Shown piece after piece: positions 34,733-44,056 of a stretch of DNA of 64,000 nucleotides. The first letter of the stretch is position 1. Every line of letters starts with the position of its first letter. Under the pieces are notes generated by a model. The model was not told the origin of the DNA and searched no databases. It worked only from the letters and a program-made list of their open reading frames with translations. This DNA comes from Lentisphaera profundi (GTDB lineage Bacteria > Verrucomicrobiota > Lentisphaeria > Lentisphaerales > Lentisphaeraceae). A program made the translations under genes and the position numbers. The DNA is taken from positions 2,666,001 through 2,730,000 of the forward strand of contig NZ_CP117811.1 in NCBI RefSeq assembly GCF_028728065.1, in the 5' to 3' direction.

Positions 34733-35679
34733 TGAAAAAGAAATTTATCACTGGCAAAAAACTTCTGATTTTTTCAGTTATTTCCCGTAGCTTGGTTCTA
34801 TTATTACTTTGCCTCTTAGCGATGTGGACCGAATACCTCAACTTAAAAGTTGGTTACAATAATGCTCGCTTGGTAGAATTAAGTGCGGGAAGTGATCGCC
34901 CTATCTATGGTAAATTACTACGACAATTCTATGAAAGTTCTGATGCCTTTTTTTCATTTTTTGGTGATCCTATTCAAGTTATGCAAAGCAATGGTGGCAT
35001 GACTTGGTCGATTCGCCTCATGGGTGTCCCCTTTAGTGATCCTGTTGCAGGGATGGCTCTGATTGCTCGTAATCATACCCTGCCATTAAGTTTTGGCTTA
35101 GGCTTAATCATTCCACTCACAATTGTTTTACTTTTCGGACGTGTATTCTGTTCCTATATATGTCCTGCTTCTCTAGTCTTTTTTATTGCCGCTCGTATAA
35201 GACGTTACCTCGGTAAATTCTTTATTTTTCCCGAATTCAATACCAGCCCAGCTTTAGCTTGGGGTATCCTTTGTGGTGGCTTGCTTTGCTCGACATTATT
35301 TGGTTATGGTATCTGGACGCTCATTTTACCTTACTTTGCGATTGGCCAAACTATTTTTCATGGCCTTGCTTTTGGGACCCTATCCGTCACTATCATTTCA
35401 CTTGCCTTCTTTCTCACTTTTGACCTTATACTCGGTCAACAATTTACCTGTAGGAACCTTTGTCCCACGGGACGTCTTTTGGGCTTTCTTGGACAAAAAT
35501 CAAAGGTTATTATTAAGCGTGATGCCTCACAATGTGTTGACTCGTGTCATTCATGTACTCAAATCTGCCCTCTCAAAGTGGATCCCAAAAAAGACGAAAC
35601 GCGCGATTGCTCCTTATGTGGAGAATGCCTCAGTGTCTGCCCATCCAAATGCCTTAGCGTAGGAATCAGAAAAAAATGA
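34732..35679 (+). CDS. napH: NapH-like membrane ferredoxin
   Basis: 315 residues with about four to five membrane helices. C140-S-Y-I-C144-P is the NapH CxxxCP motif, repeated later as CRNLCPTGRL. Two ferredoxin sets at the C-terminus (CVDSCHSCTQICP, CSLCGECLSVCP) face the cytoplasm. The protein oxidises quinol with NapG as partner. Start and stop overlap the neighbours, showing tight co-translation. Confidence 0.88.
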   Translation: MKKKFITGKKLLIFSVISRSLVLLLLCLLAMWTEYLNLKVGYNNARLVELSAGSDRPIYGKLLRQFYESSDAFFSFFGDPIQVMQSNGGMTWSIRLMGVPFSDPVAGMALIARNHTLPLSFGLGLIIPLTIVLLFGRVFCSYICPASLVFFIAARIRRYLGKFFIFPEFNTSPALAWGILCGGLLCSTLFGYGIWTLILPYFAIGQTIFHGLAFGTLSVTIISLAFFLTFDLILGQQFTCRNLCPTGRLLGFLGQKSKVIIKRDASQCVDSCHSCTQICPLKVDPKKDETRDCSLCGECLSVCPSKCLSVGIRKK

Positions 35680-36278
35680 AATCACTCCGCCATTTTATCT
35701 TATTAAGTTTCATCTTGGGCCTAAGTGCCTCACTCTATGGCCATCACTTCAAAGGGCTACCTCACTTTTCTTACTTTGAAAATTATCCGCAGATCCCCGT
35801 CGATGAATACATCGGCCAATGCGATTCCTACGAGTTCTCTCTCGTTATTTATGATTTTCAGGGCATCAATAAACTCGATGCTCAACAACCCGATGATGTC
35901 CGACTCTTTCTAGTCATCTTCAATTTGCTCGAAAATAAAACTTATCAAGGTCCCGTAACGCTGAAAGTCATGGATGGTGAGACAGAAGTTCAATCGGAAT
36001 ATTTTCCAAATTCTGTCGAAGAAAGTATCTATACGCTACAACGCAATCTCAGTGAAACGGGTGATTTTTCACTCAAGGTTATATTACATGACCCTGCAGG
36101 TAAACTTGAAGGCACGATCCCCTTTCTTCTCTCCAATCAAAAAATTAACTGGGCACTATGGATTTCCGGCTCACTCTGTTTGATCATCGTTTGTGTAGCT
36201 TATGGTTCACGCCAAGCTCGCCTCAAACAAGATCGCAAAGAAAACCATCAAGCACAAATACTTAAGCCTAGGGATTAA
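35676..36278 (+). CDS. Periplasmic-domain protein with C-terminal anchor, nap-associated
   Basis: 200 residues. Signal peptide (about 1-21, ending ASLYG), a soluble beta-rich domain with HHFKGLPHFSYFENYPQIP near its start and PVTLKVMDGETEV in the middle, then one transmembrane helix at about 163-182 and a basic tail. I do not recognise the family; the layout resembles FixH/YtkA-like accessory proteins. The His-rich start could bind metal. It overlaps napH by four bases and is two bases before the next gene. Confidence 0.65.
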   Translation: MKSLRHFILLSFILGLSASLYGHHFKGLPHFSYFENYPQIPVDEYIGQCDSYEFSLVIYDFQGINKLDAQQPDDVRLFLVIFNLLENKTYQGPVTLKVMDGETEVQSEYFPNSVEESIYTLQRNLSETGDFSLKVILHDPAGKLEGTIPFLLSNQKINWALWISGSLCLIIVCVAYGSRQARLKQDRKENHQAQILKPRD

Positions 36279-36279
36279 A

Positions 36280-37860
36280 ATGAATTACTCACTGCTCGCT
36301 CAAGAACAAAGTGTAAGTAAAATTGCTGATGCGGTTATGCAAAGTTGCTGTTCTCAATCAGTTCAAGGTATTCCGAACTGGTTAGCCTCCGCAAGTATTG
36401 CTGCCATACTCATTTTTTCACATATTTTTATTAACAGTAAGGCCTCCTTTAAAATCAAATCTTATTGGACCTTTAATCTCTTTGAGAAATTCCCCTTACT
36501 ACTCAAAATTGTTAAAAAAAATAGCTTCCCTTTAATAATCCAGTCGCTCTCTATTTTTCTCTTTCTTTTTATAATTTTTGCGGGCTTTTTTGGAAGTCAA
36601 CGCATTAGTATTGTGCCGATGTTAGTGTGGACTATATGGTGGATTTTATTGATTTTTCTAGCCGCGGGTTTTGCCACAACTTTCTGTGCTATATGTCCTT
36701 GGGAAGGACTCAGTTCGATCATTAGTTCGCTCTCTTTACGCTCACGTAAAAAGAAAATTGGCTTTGAAATGAAATGGCCAAAAAAACTTAAGAATGTCTA
36801 TCCCGCTCTCGGTCTTTTTGTCTTCCTCACTTGGCTAGAACTCGGCATTGATGATATGACTAAATCTCCTTCTATGTCCGCAATTATGGGGCTCATTTTT
36901 TTAGCTATAGCCATATTGACGGTTAGCATATTTGAAAAAAGAGTTTTTTGTCGATACCTCTGTATGGTTGGTCGCATTAGTGGACTTTATGCCATGTTTA
37001 GCCCTCTCGAACTTCGCGGTAAATCCATGGATGTCTGCAATGCTTGTACAACGAAAGATTGTTTACGTGGCAATGAAAAAGCGACTGGTTGCCCCACCAT
37101 GCTATTTCCCGGTGGCATCAATGATAATAATTATTGTACGATGTGTACAGAATGTGTACGAGCCTGTCCTCATGATAATATGGCCCTCAATATACGCTCT
37201 GTTGCTGCGGACCTTATTCATCGTTCACGCTTTAAAATGGATGAAGCTTTTTTTGCTGTAACTTTGCTTGCTCTCACTAGTTTTCATGGAATCACTATGA
37301 CTCCATCTTGGAATATTATGGTGGATATGACCCGTGCGATGACGGGTTTAAGCCAAGCCCCCATTTTTAGCTTACTGATGATATTTATGATTCTTATACC
37401 GATGGGGATTTTTTGGTTCTCTGCTTGGACAACAAAACAGCTGACTTGCAATCATAAAATGCGAACGAGAGACTTTTTTAAAGCTTTTGCTTACCCACTT
37501 ATTCCCGTTGCCCTTTTTTATCATTTGGCTCACAATGGCATGCACTTTTTCATGGAAGCTCAGAATATCATCCCTTTGCTTTCAGATCCTATGGGTTGGG
37601 GCTGGGACCTTTTCGGTACCGCAACAAAAACATACGCACCCATGCTTTCCTTGACTAGTATTTGGTATCTTCAGGTTATCCTCATTGTCATAGGCCATAT
37701 TTTTGGTGTTATCGTTGCCGATCGTATTGCCAAAGTTCTCTTTAAGGATCGTAAGAATTTTATTCGCTGTCTTATTCCACAACTAATCGTGATGATTCTT
37801 TATTCCAGTTTCAGTATATGGTTAATTGCTCAACCGATGGAAATGCGTACGGGAATGTAA
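36280..37860 (+). CDS. NapH/NosR-like polytopic iron-sulfur protein
   Basis: 526 residues from the ATG at 36280. The frame is open 26 codons upstream, but that overlaps the previous gene. About ten membrane helices. Two CxxxCP-type motifs (CAICPWEG near residue 142; CRYLCMVGR near 224, where Met replaces Pro) precede a Cys-rich loop CNACTTKDC...CPTM and CTMCTECVRACP. This is the NapH/NosR/CcoG architecture of quinol-linked electron transfer to the periplasm. It is a second such protein in the operon, much larger than the first. Confidence 0.8.
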   Translation: MNYSLLAQEQSVSKIADAVMQSCCSQSVQGIPNWLASASIAAILIFSHIFINSKASFKIKSYWTFNLFEKFPLLLKIVKKNSFPLIIQSLSIFLFLFIIFAGFFGSQRISIVPMLVWTIWWILLIFLAAGFATTFCAICPWEGLSSIISSLSLRSRKKKIGFEMKWPKKLKNVYPALGLFVFLTWLELGIDDMTKSPSMSAIMGLIFLAIAILTVSIFEKRVFCRYLCMVGRISGLYAMFSPLELRGKSMDVCNACTTKDCLRGNEKATGCPTMLFPGGINDNNYCTMCTECVRACPHDNMALNIRSVAADLIHRSRFKMDEAFFAVTLLALTSFHGITMTPSWNIMVDMTRAMTGLSQAPIFSLLMIFMILIPMGIFWFSAWTTKQLTCNHKMRTRDFFKAFAYPLIPVALFYHLAHNGMHFFMEAQNIIPLLSDPMGWGWDLFGTATKTYAPMLSLTSIWYLQVILIVIGHIFGVIVADRIAKVLFKDRKNFIRCLIPQLIVMILYSSFSIWLIAQPMEMRTGM

Positions 37861-37861
37861 A

Positions 37862-38410
37862 ATGACTATTTCACGTCGACAGTTATTTCGCCTGCGCCCC
37901 TCAAAATTGATGGACTTGGCTTTTGAGGATAAAAAAGAATCCAAAATAAAATCATATATTCGTCCCCCTGGGGTCGTAAGTGAGGATTTATTTTTGGATA
38001 AATGTGACAATTGTTCGGCTTGTCTTGAAGCGTGCCCTCATGGTGTAATCAAAAAACTTGGACCTGAAGCGGGTAAATTTGAGTATACTCCATATTTAAA
38101 CCCTCGAGAACTTCCCTGTCATTGGTGTACTGATTTTGATTGTATAAAGGCTTGTCCTTCGGGCGTATTAAGTAAAAATAATGATGAAAAAGTTAAGCCT
38201 ATAGCGAAAGCCCTTGTCGATATGAATTCATGTCTTATTAGTTTAGGAACAATTTGCGATGAATGTCGTAGTGTATGCCCTTCTGAACTTCGCGCTATTA
38301 AAATTTTTGATAGACAAGTTCACATTGATTTGGATAAATGCTCTGGTTGTGGACTCTGTTCCTTTTACTGTGATAATGCCGGTTCCGCAATTAAAATAGA
38401 AAATATATAA
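37862..38410 (+). CDS. NapF/NapG-like ferredoxin
   Basis: 182 residues from the ATG at 37862, one base after the stop of the NapH/NosR-like gene. MTISRRQLFRLRP and RPPGVVSEDLFLDKC resemble the start of NapF/MauM ferredoxins. Cys sets: CDNCSACLEACP, CHWCTDFDCIKACP, CDECRSVCP, CSGCGLCSFYC. No membrane helix, so it is probably cytoplasmic, as NapF, which helps NapA mature. Could instead be an electron carrier. Confidence 0.8.
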   Translation: MTISRRQLFRLRPSKLMDLAFEDKKESKIKSYIRPPGVVSEDLFLDKCDNCSACLEACPHGVIKKLGPEAGKFEYTPYLNPRELPCHWCTDFDCIKACPSGVLSKNNDEKVKPIAKALVDMNSCLISLGTICDECRSVCPSELRAIKIFDRQVHIDLDKCSGCGLCSFYCDNAGSAIKIENI

Positions 38411-38446
38411 CTATGTGTCAAATGTTAAATGATAAGGAAAAAAGAA

Positions 38447-39646
38447 ATGATTAGCGTTCTTGAAGCTACTCAGCTTATTGAAAAATTTAGCCCCATTTAC
38501 CCATCTAAAAAACTCGCAACGGCTCTTTGCTCCGAGCATATTCTTCGTGAAAATATTTGTGCTGAACGAGAAAACCCACCTTTTCATCGTATCGCCATGG
38601 ATGGCATTGCCATCAATTTTCAAAGCTATTTGGATGGCAAAAGATCTTTTCTCATTGAGGGCATTCAAGCTGCTGGTCACGAGCCCCTTGAGCTTAAAAA
38701 CTTGGAAAATTGTTTTGAAGCTATGACTGGTGGAGTATTGCCTCATCATTGTGATTGTGTGATTCCCATCGAACGCCTAAGTGTGGAAAATGGTGTCGCA
38801 AGTTTAGAGACTGGTTTAGAATTGAGTCAATGGCAGAATATTCATAAACATGGCAGTGATCATGCTGCAGGGTTTTTACTCGCTGAAGAAGGAATAAGAC
38901 TCAAAGTACCCGATATCGCCGTTGCCGCTGCTGCAGGTTATGGATTCTTAGATGTTTCAAAAACTCCTTCTATTGCCATTATTGCGACAGGAGATGAATT
39001 AGTCGGCCCAGACGAAGAACTCAAGGCTTGGCAAATCCGTCGCTCCAATACAGTAGCCATCCTCGCAGGCTTAAATGCAGCTGGTTTCACTAAAAGTAAT
39101 GAATATCACCTCAAAGATGATGAAGCTGAACTTGAAAGAAAACTAGCTGAACTCCTAGAGCAAAACGACATGCTGATTCTTACTGGTGGAGTCTCCATGG
39201 GGAAATTCGATTTTGTCCCCCGTGTGCTCGAAAAACTAGGTGTTAATAAAGTTTTTCATAAAGTGGCTCAACGACCAGGCAAACCCTTGTGGTTTGGCGT
39301 TAAAGGCCAAAAAACAGTCTTTGGTTTACCCGGTAACCCGGTCTCGGCAGTCATTAATTTTCAGCGTTATATTTTACCTCAATTACAAAAAAGCTCTGCT
39401 TGTTTGCCTCAAAAACAGATTCCACTCGCAGTACTCACTAAAGATTTTAAATTCTCTAAAAAGATGACTCGTTTCTTACCCGTTACGACCTATTTTGATG
39501 CTAACTCTCGCTTATGTGCGACTCCAAAAGAAACAAATGGCTCTGGTGATTTTGGCGCTTTATCTGGATCTGATGGTTTTTTAGAACTCGAAGCCGAAAC
39601 TGACCTTTTTCCCGAAGCTTATTCTGCTCCCTTTTATACCTGGTAA
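38447..39646 (+). CDS. moeA: Molybdopterin molybdenumtransferase
   Basis: 399 residues from the ATG at 38447, behind AAGGA. Family blocks are present: FHRIAMDGIAI, TGGVLPHHCDCVIPIE, IATGDELV, TGGVSMGKFDFVP and GLPGNPVSAVINF. MoeA inserts molybdate into molybdopterin, the cofactor of both reductases here. It follows the nap-type genes by 36 bases and precedes moaA by four. Confidence 0.93.
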   Translation: MISVLEATQLIEKFSPIYPSKKLATALCSEHILRENICAERENPPFHRIAMDGIAINFQSYLDGKRSFLIEGIQAAGHEPLELKNLENCFEAMTGGVLPHHCDCVIPIERLSVENGVASLETGLELSQWQNIHKHGSDHAAGFLLAEEGIRLKVPDIAVAAAAGYGFLDVSKTPSIAIIATGDELVGPDEELKAWQIRRSNTVAILAGLNAAGFTKSNEYHLKDDEAELERKLAELLEQNDMLILTGGVSMGKFDFVPRVLEKLGVNKVFHKVAQRPGKPLWFGVKGQKTVFGLPGNPVSAVINFQRYILPQLQKSSACLPQKQIPLAVLTKDFKFSKKMTRFLPVTTYFDANSRLCATPKETNGSGDFGALSGSDGFLELEAETDLFPEAYSAPFYTW

Positions 39647-39650
39647 CTCT

Positions 39651-40658
39651 ATGGAAGTTTTCGATAAATTTACACGACCCATGCGGGATTTAAGGATTTC
39701 AGTTATTGATGTCTGTAATTTTCGCTGTTTATATTGCATGCCCCCAGATCAAGATTACGAATTTTTTAAAAATGACGAAAAATTAAGCCCTGATGAATTT
39801 GTTCGCTTAGCTAATATTTTCGTAAAACTCGGCGTTCAACGCATACGAATTACTGGTGGCGAACCGCTTTTACATCCCAAACTTAATCAAATTATTTCTG
39901 AAATAAACGAAATTGAAAACTTAGTCGATTTATCTATAACCACTAATGCGAGTTTATTAACAGAAAAAGCTCCTTTACTAAAGGAGGCCGGTATTCGTCG
40001 TATTACCGTATCCCTTGACTCACTTGATCCAGAAAAATTTAAATTAATGAATGGTGGTAGAGGCAATCTAGATGATGTTTTATCTGGGATTGATACTGCC
40101 ATCAAATTAGGTTTTAAAGAACTCAAAATTAATACTGTCATCGAAAAAGGCATTAACGAATACCAAATTTTACCGCTCACACGTTATGCTCGCGAAAAAG
40201 GACTCATATTAAGATTTATTGAGTTTATGGATGTGGGAAATAAGAATGAATGGAATATGAAAAAAGTATTACCTTCTGCTGAAGTAAGAAAAATTATTAG
40301 TTCGGAATTTGAACTCAAGGCACGAGAATCCAACTTTTATGGAGAAGTTGCTGGACGTTATGAATTTGCTGATAAAAAGGGAGAAGTTGGTTTCATATCT
40401 TCTGTAACAGAAGCTTTTTGTTCTTCGTGTACAAGAGCCAGAATTTCTTCTGATGGCAAACTTTATACCTGTCTATTTTCCGGACGAGGCTTTGATTTAA
40501 AAACCTTACTTCGCGATGGATCAAGTGATCAAAGTATTGCTGAAAAAATTTGTGGGGTTTGGGAAAATCGAAGCAATCGTTATTCTGAAGAACGCCAGGA
40601 AGCACTGAAAAATCCACGTACCCACGATATTGTAGAAATGTTTAAAATTGGTGGCTAA
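39651..40658 (+). CDS. moaA: GTP 3',8-cyclase, first step of molybdenum cofactor synthesis
   Basis: 335 residues. CNFRCLYCMPP is the radical-SAM cluster. A second cluster is formed by FCSSC...LYTCLFS near the C-terminus, and the protein ends in the required Gly-Gly. The enzyme rearranges GTP to the cyclic pterin precursor. It closes the rightward operon; the other moa/mog genes are not in the window. Confidence 0.95.
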   Translation: MEVFDKFTRPMRDLRISVIDVCNFRCLYCMPPDQDYEFFKNDEKLSPDEFVRLANIFVKLGVQRIRITGGEPLLHPKLNQIISEINEIENLVDLSITTNASLLTEKAPLLKEAGIRRITVSLDSLDPEKFKLMNGGRGNLDDVLSGIDTAIKLGFKELKINTVIEKGINEYQILPLTRYAREKGLILRFIEFMDVGNKNEWNMKKVLPSAEVRKIISSEFELKARESNFYGEVAGRYEFADKKGEVGFISSVTEAFCSSCTRARISSDGKLYTCLFSGRGFDLKTLLRDGSSDQSIAEKICGVWENRSNRYSEERQEALKNPRTHDIVEMFKIGG

Positions 40659-40680
40659 TTTAAGCCTTTACAAAGCAAAA

Positions 40681-41736
40681 TTAATGGAGTAATTCTTTAG
40701 CTGCTTGAGCTATTTGATCTTCTAGATTGTTCATACAGATCCACTGATCACAAAAACGTTGGTAGCAGGCTAAGCATTGAGCTTCTTTTGAACGAATCAC
40801 TCGGGCATGATTTCCCCAGGGTCCCACTCTAGTTGGCTGAGTTGGTCCAAAAATAACACAAATGGGACGATCTAGCGCACTCGCTATGTGCCCCACGGCG
40901 CCTTCACTCGCAATAGTCAGATCTGCTAAACGAATTAAGTCCTGCAACTCTTGGATATTTGTACAACCGGCTAAATTCCAAATGTTTTTTGCAAAAGACT
41001 CATCTAATTTAAACTTAATAATTTCTTCATCTATTTCAGCTTTTTTATCAGGTGTTCCAATAAAAATAAATTGGGCTTGTGGGTAGTCTTTTTTTATTAA
41101 TTGCGCTGATCGCAAATAGTTCTGAACTGGGTAATCTTTTGTTTCCCAAGAAGTATAGGGACTCATTAAAATGACTTGCTGAGATTTATCCTCGAGGGCA
41201 TTTTTTAATTCTTCGGGAAGTTTCTTCTTTAGTATGGCTTCTCCACCCTCTTTCAAATAAATTTTTGGAAAGAATTTATCAGCTTCAATTCCAGCTAATT
41301 TTAGTGTTCCTTTAAGCTCATCGAGCGCGTGATCATTTTTATCAGCATTTTTAAAACCTTTCAAAAAGGGTTTCTTTCCTTTAAGATATTTTTTCTTGGC
41401 CCGACAAAAATAGAGAAAGAAAATACTTCTTTCTATTCCCTGTAGATCTATCGCTAAATCATATTTTTCTTTGCGAACTTCGCGAAGAGCACTCATAAAT
41501 TGTCCCAAGACTGAGAAAATATTGATTAGGGATTTTTTCATTTTTTGCGCAATCAAAACTTTATCAAAAAGAATAAGTTTATCAATATGAGGATTGTTCT
41601 CTACTGCGAGCTTACATGATTTATCCACCATGAAGTGAATTTCAGCTTTGGGGTATTGAGCTCGAGTTGCCTCTATGGCTAGGCTGGAGTGAATTACATC
41701 GCCAAGAGAAGTTTGCTTTATTAAAAGGATTTTCAT
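40681..41736 (-). CDS. Glycosyltransferase family 9 (heptosyltransferase-like)
   Basis: 351 residues. MKILLIKQTSLGDVIHSSLA is the classic GT9 start. Middle blocks LMSPYTSWETKDYPVQ and FIGTPDKKAE match the nucleotide-sugar half, and EGAVGHIASALDRPICVIFGPTQPTRVGPWG is the family's donor-binding region. GT9 enzymes add heptose or related sugars to lipopolysaccharide core. Transcribed alone, convergent with moaA and divergent from folD. Cys-rich tail CLACYQRFCDQWIC. Confidence 0.9.
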   Translation of the reverse strand: MKILLIKQTSLGDVIHSSLAIEATRAQYPKAEIHFMVDKSCKLAVENNPHIDKLILFDKVLIAQKMKKSLINIFSVLGQFMSALREVRKEKYDLAIDLQGIERSIFFLYFCRAKKKYLKGKKPFLKGFKNADKNDHALDELKGTLKLAGIEADKFFPKIYLKEGGEAILKKKLPEELKNALEDKSQQVILMSPYTSWETKDYPVQNYLRSAQLIKKDYPQAQFIFIGTPDKKAEIDEEIIKFKLDESFAKNIWNLAGCTNIQELQDLIRLADLTIASEGAVGHIASALDRPICVIFGPTQPTRVGPWGNHARVIRSKEAQCLACYQRFCDQWICMNNLEDQIAQAAKELLH

Positions 41737-41934
41737 AGGGCACTATACAAAGCAAATTCTGTAGTTCAATAAATAGTATTCAATGATTAAAAAAATCTCA
41801 AATTTAGTGATTTTGGACAAGACTCTAAGAAAAAGTAAAGGACTTTTTAATATGAGCTTTGAGCTCGTTTGCGGAGATCGCAAAGTCATGTAGATTAGAA
41901 GAATTTTGTAAGCACTTTTAATTTGGAAAATTTT

Positions 41935-42822
41935 ATGGAAGAAAAATTGATTCGCGGCAAAGTAATTGCCGATGAAATTATAAAAGAATTGCACACTGAA
42001 GTTAGTTCACTTAGAGAAAAATCTGGCAAAACTCCTGGTTTAGCCGTTGTCCTCGTGGGCGAGGATCCTGCTTCACAAGTTTATGTTAATTCAAAAGAAA
42101 AAATGGCTAACTCACTTGGCTATCATTCTGTTAAAATAGTTTTGCCTATTGATTCAAGCCAAGAAGCTGTTTTAGCAGTTGTTGAAGAACTCAATAATGA
42201 CCCTGCTATTCACGGTATTCTCGTTCAATCCCCACCACCACCACAAATTGATGAAGAGCAAATTATTCTCAATATCAATCCGAAAAAAGACGTCGATGGT
42301 TTTCACCCTTCAAATGTTGGACTTGTCTTTACTGGTGCTGAAGAAGGTTTTCGTCCCTGTACGCCTGCGGGTTGCTTAGAGCTACTCAAACGCAGCGGCG
42401 TCGAAACCAAAGGTAAACACGCTGTAATAGTTGGTCGTTCCAATATTGTTGGTAAGCCAATGGCTTCACTCATGATTCAGAAAGGCGTTGATGCTACCGT
42501 CACTATTTGCCATTCTAGAACTGCTGACTTAGGTGCTGAAATTCGCCGCGCGGATATTGTCGTTGCTGCCGTTGGTATTCCTGAGTTCATTACTGGTGAT
42601 ATGGTTAGCGAAGGTACTGTCGTTATTGATGTAGGTATTAACCGCGTTGATGATGCTAGTCGCCCACGCGGTTATCGTTTATGTGGTGATGTTGATTTTG
42701 AGTCTGTGGCTCCAAAAGCTGCACTCATTACTCCTGTTCCCGGTGGCGTTGGTCCGATGACTATTGCAATGTTAATGACGAACACTTTACTAGCCTTTAA
42801 ACGGATAGAAAATATTGGATAA
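41935..42822 (+). CDS. folD: Methylenetetrahydrofolate dehydrogenase/cyclohydrolase
   Basis: 295 residues from the ATG at 41935; a TTG four codons upstream is less likely. [17 protein letters not shown] has the catalytic Lys region, [11 protein letters not shown] the substrate Asp region, [15 protein letters not shown] the NADP loop, and [15 protein letters not shown] the C-terminal signature. The usual QLPLP motif reads QSPPPP here. It interconverts C1-tetrahydrofolate forms, which may supply MetH. Overlaps the next start. Confidence 0.95.
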   Translation: MEEKLIRGKVIADEIIKELHTEVSSLREKSGKTPGLAVVLVGEDPASQVYVNSKEKMANSLGYHSVKIVLPIDSSQEAVLAVVEELNNDPAIHGILVQSPPPPQIDEEQIILNINPKKDVDGFHPSNVGLVFTGAEEGFRPCTPAGCLELLKRSGVETKGKHAVIVGRSNIVGKPMASLMIQKGVDATVTICHSRTADLGAEIRRADIVVAAVGIPEFITGDMVSEGTVVIDVGINRVDDASRPRGYRLCGDVDFESVAPKAALITPVPGGVGPMTIAMLMTNTLLAFKRIENIG

Positions 42823-44056
42823 TTTCGATTTTAACCCACGTTTGGATCGCGGTGCCGTACTAGTTATTAGTAAATTACGTGAAGCCGGCTATGAAACTTA
42901 TTTAGTTGGTGGTGCCGTTCGCGACTTGCTTGTGGGTGAAAATCCTAAAGATTTTGATATCTCGACCAGTGCCACACCCGAAGAAATAAGTGCCGTTTTC
43001 GGAAGAAGAAAGGCTCGAATTATTGGTCGTCGTTTTAAAATTGTTCACGTTTATGAGCGTGGTACCATTTATGAAGTAGCCACTTTCCGTCGTACCCCAA
43101 ATGAAAAAGAACGCTCTGCGCGTCCTAGTGACGATGGCGAGATTGTTTGGCGTGATAATGTATGGGGTTCACCTGAAGAAGATGCTAATCGCCGAGACTT
43201 CACGGTAAATGCTTTATTTTTAGACCCTACTAACAAAAACAAAATTATTGATTTTTGTGGTGGCATTGCTGATATAGAGGACAAAAAAGTTCGTTCTCTT
43301 GGCGATCCTATGGTTCGTTTTACTGAAGACCCAGTGAGAATGTTGCGAGCTGTGAAACTAAAGGCTCAGTATGGTTTTGATTTTGAGCCAGATGTTGAAA
43401 AAGCGATTCGCGAATTAGCTCCAAAAATCACTTTGGTTTCACAAAGAAGACTCTACGAAGAAATTTTAAAAATTACCTATAAGCCCTACATGGCTAAAAC
43501 CATGGATGCTTGTCACCAGTCAGGACTTTTAGAACATATAATGCCTAATCTTTCTGATATTCTTTCAAGTGACGATAGAGACGTTTACCTTAATATTCTC
43601 AATGAAAGAGATGTTATGATTACCAAGGGTAGCACTTTATCGAGAGCTTATTCACTCCCCATTTTAGCTTACCGCTATGTTGAGAAACGTTTGAATCCTG
43701 GTTCTAAGTTCGGAGATAACTGGGAACACCGTGAGGGTATTGACCGAGAATTGCGTCACGCCGTTAATGATTTTATGAAGCCTCATAATATGACTCGTAT
43801 CATTGCCGCACGTGTTAAAGATGTGATAATGATGCAGGGACGTATTCTAAACGCTCATAATATTGGTAAAATTAAACGTCACCCTGAGTTCTTTTATGCT
43901 TCTTTACTTTACCGTACAATGGCACCTCATTTGGATTGGCCTGAAGCTGACTTTTTACCTGAACCACGTTTAAGCTCTCATCATAAACCTGGAAACAAAC
44001 CAAAATCCAAAAATCGTCGAAACCCAAGAAAAGATAAACAAGAACCCGATAAGTAA
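42815..44056 (+). CDS. pcnB: Poly(A) polymerase / tRNA nucleotidyltransferase-type enzyme (PcnB-like)
   Basis: 413 residues from a TTG at 42815 that overlaps the folD stop; no nearby ATG fits. [25 protein letters not shown] is the nucleotidyltransferase motif with the catalytic Asp pair, followed by [21 protein letters not shown] and [20 protein letters not shown]. The highly basic C-terminus ([12 protein letters not shown]) favours PcnB, which adds 3' poly(A) to RNA, over the CCA enzyme. Confidence 0.87.
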   Translation: MDNFDFNPRLDRGAVLVISKLREAGYETYLVGGAVRDLLVGENPKDFDISTSATPEEISAVFGRRKARIIGRRFKIVHVYERGTIYEVATFRRTPNEKERSARPSDDGEIVWRDNVWGSPEEDANRRDFTVNALFLDPTNKNKIIDFCGGIADIEDKKVRSLGDPMVRFTEDPVRMLRAVKLKAQYGFDFEPDVEKAIRELAPKITLVSQRRLYEEILKITYKPYMAKTMDACHQSGLLEHIMPNLSDILSSDDRDVYLNILNERDVMITKGSTLSRAYSLPILAYRYVEKRLNPGSKFGDNWEHREGIDRELRHAVNDFMKPHNMTRIIAARVKDVIMMQGRILNAHNIGKIKRHPEFFYASLLYRTMAPHLDWPEADFLPEPRLSSHHKPGNKPKSKNRRNPRKDKQEPDK

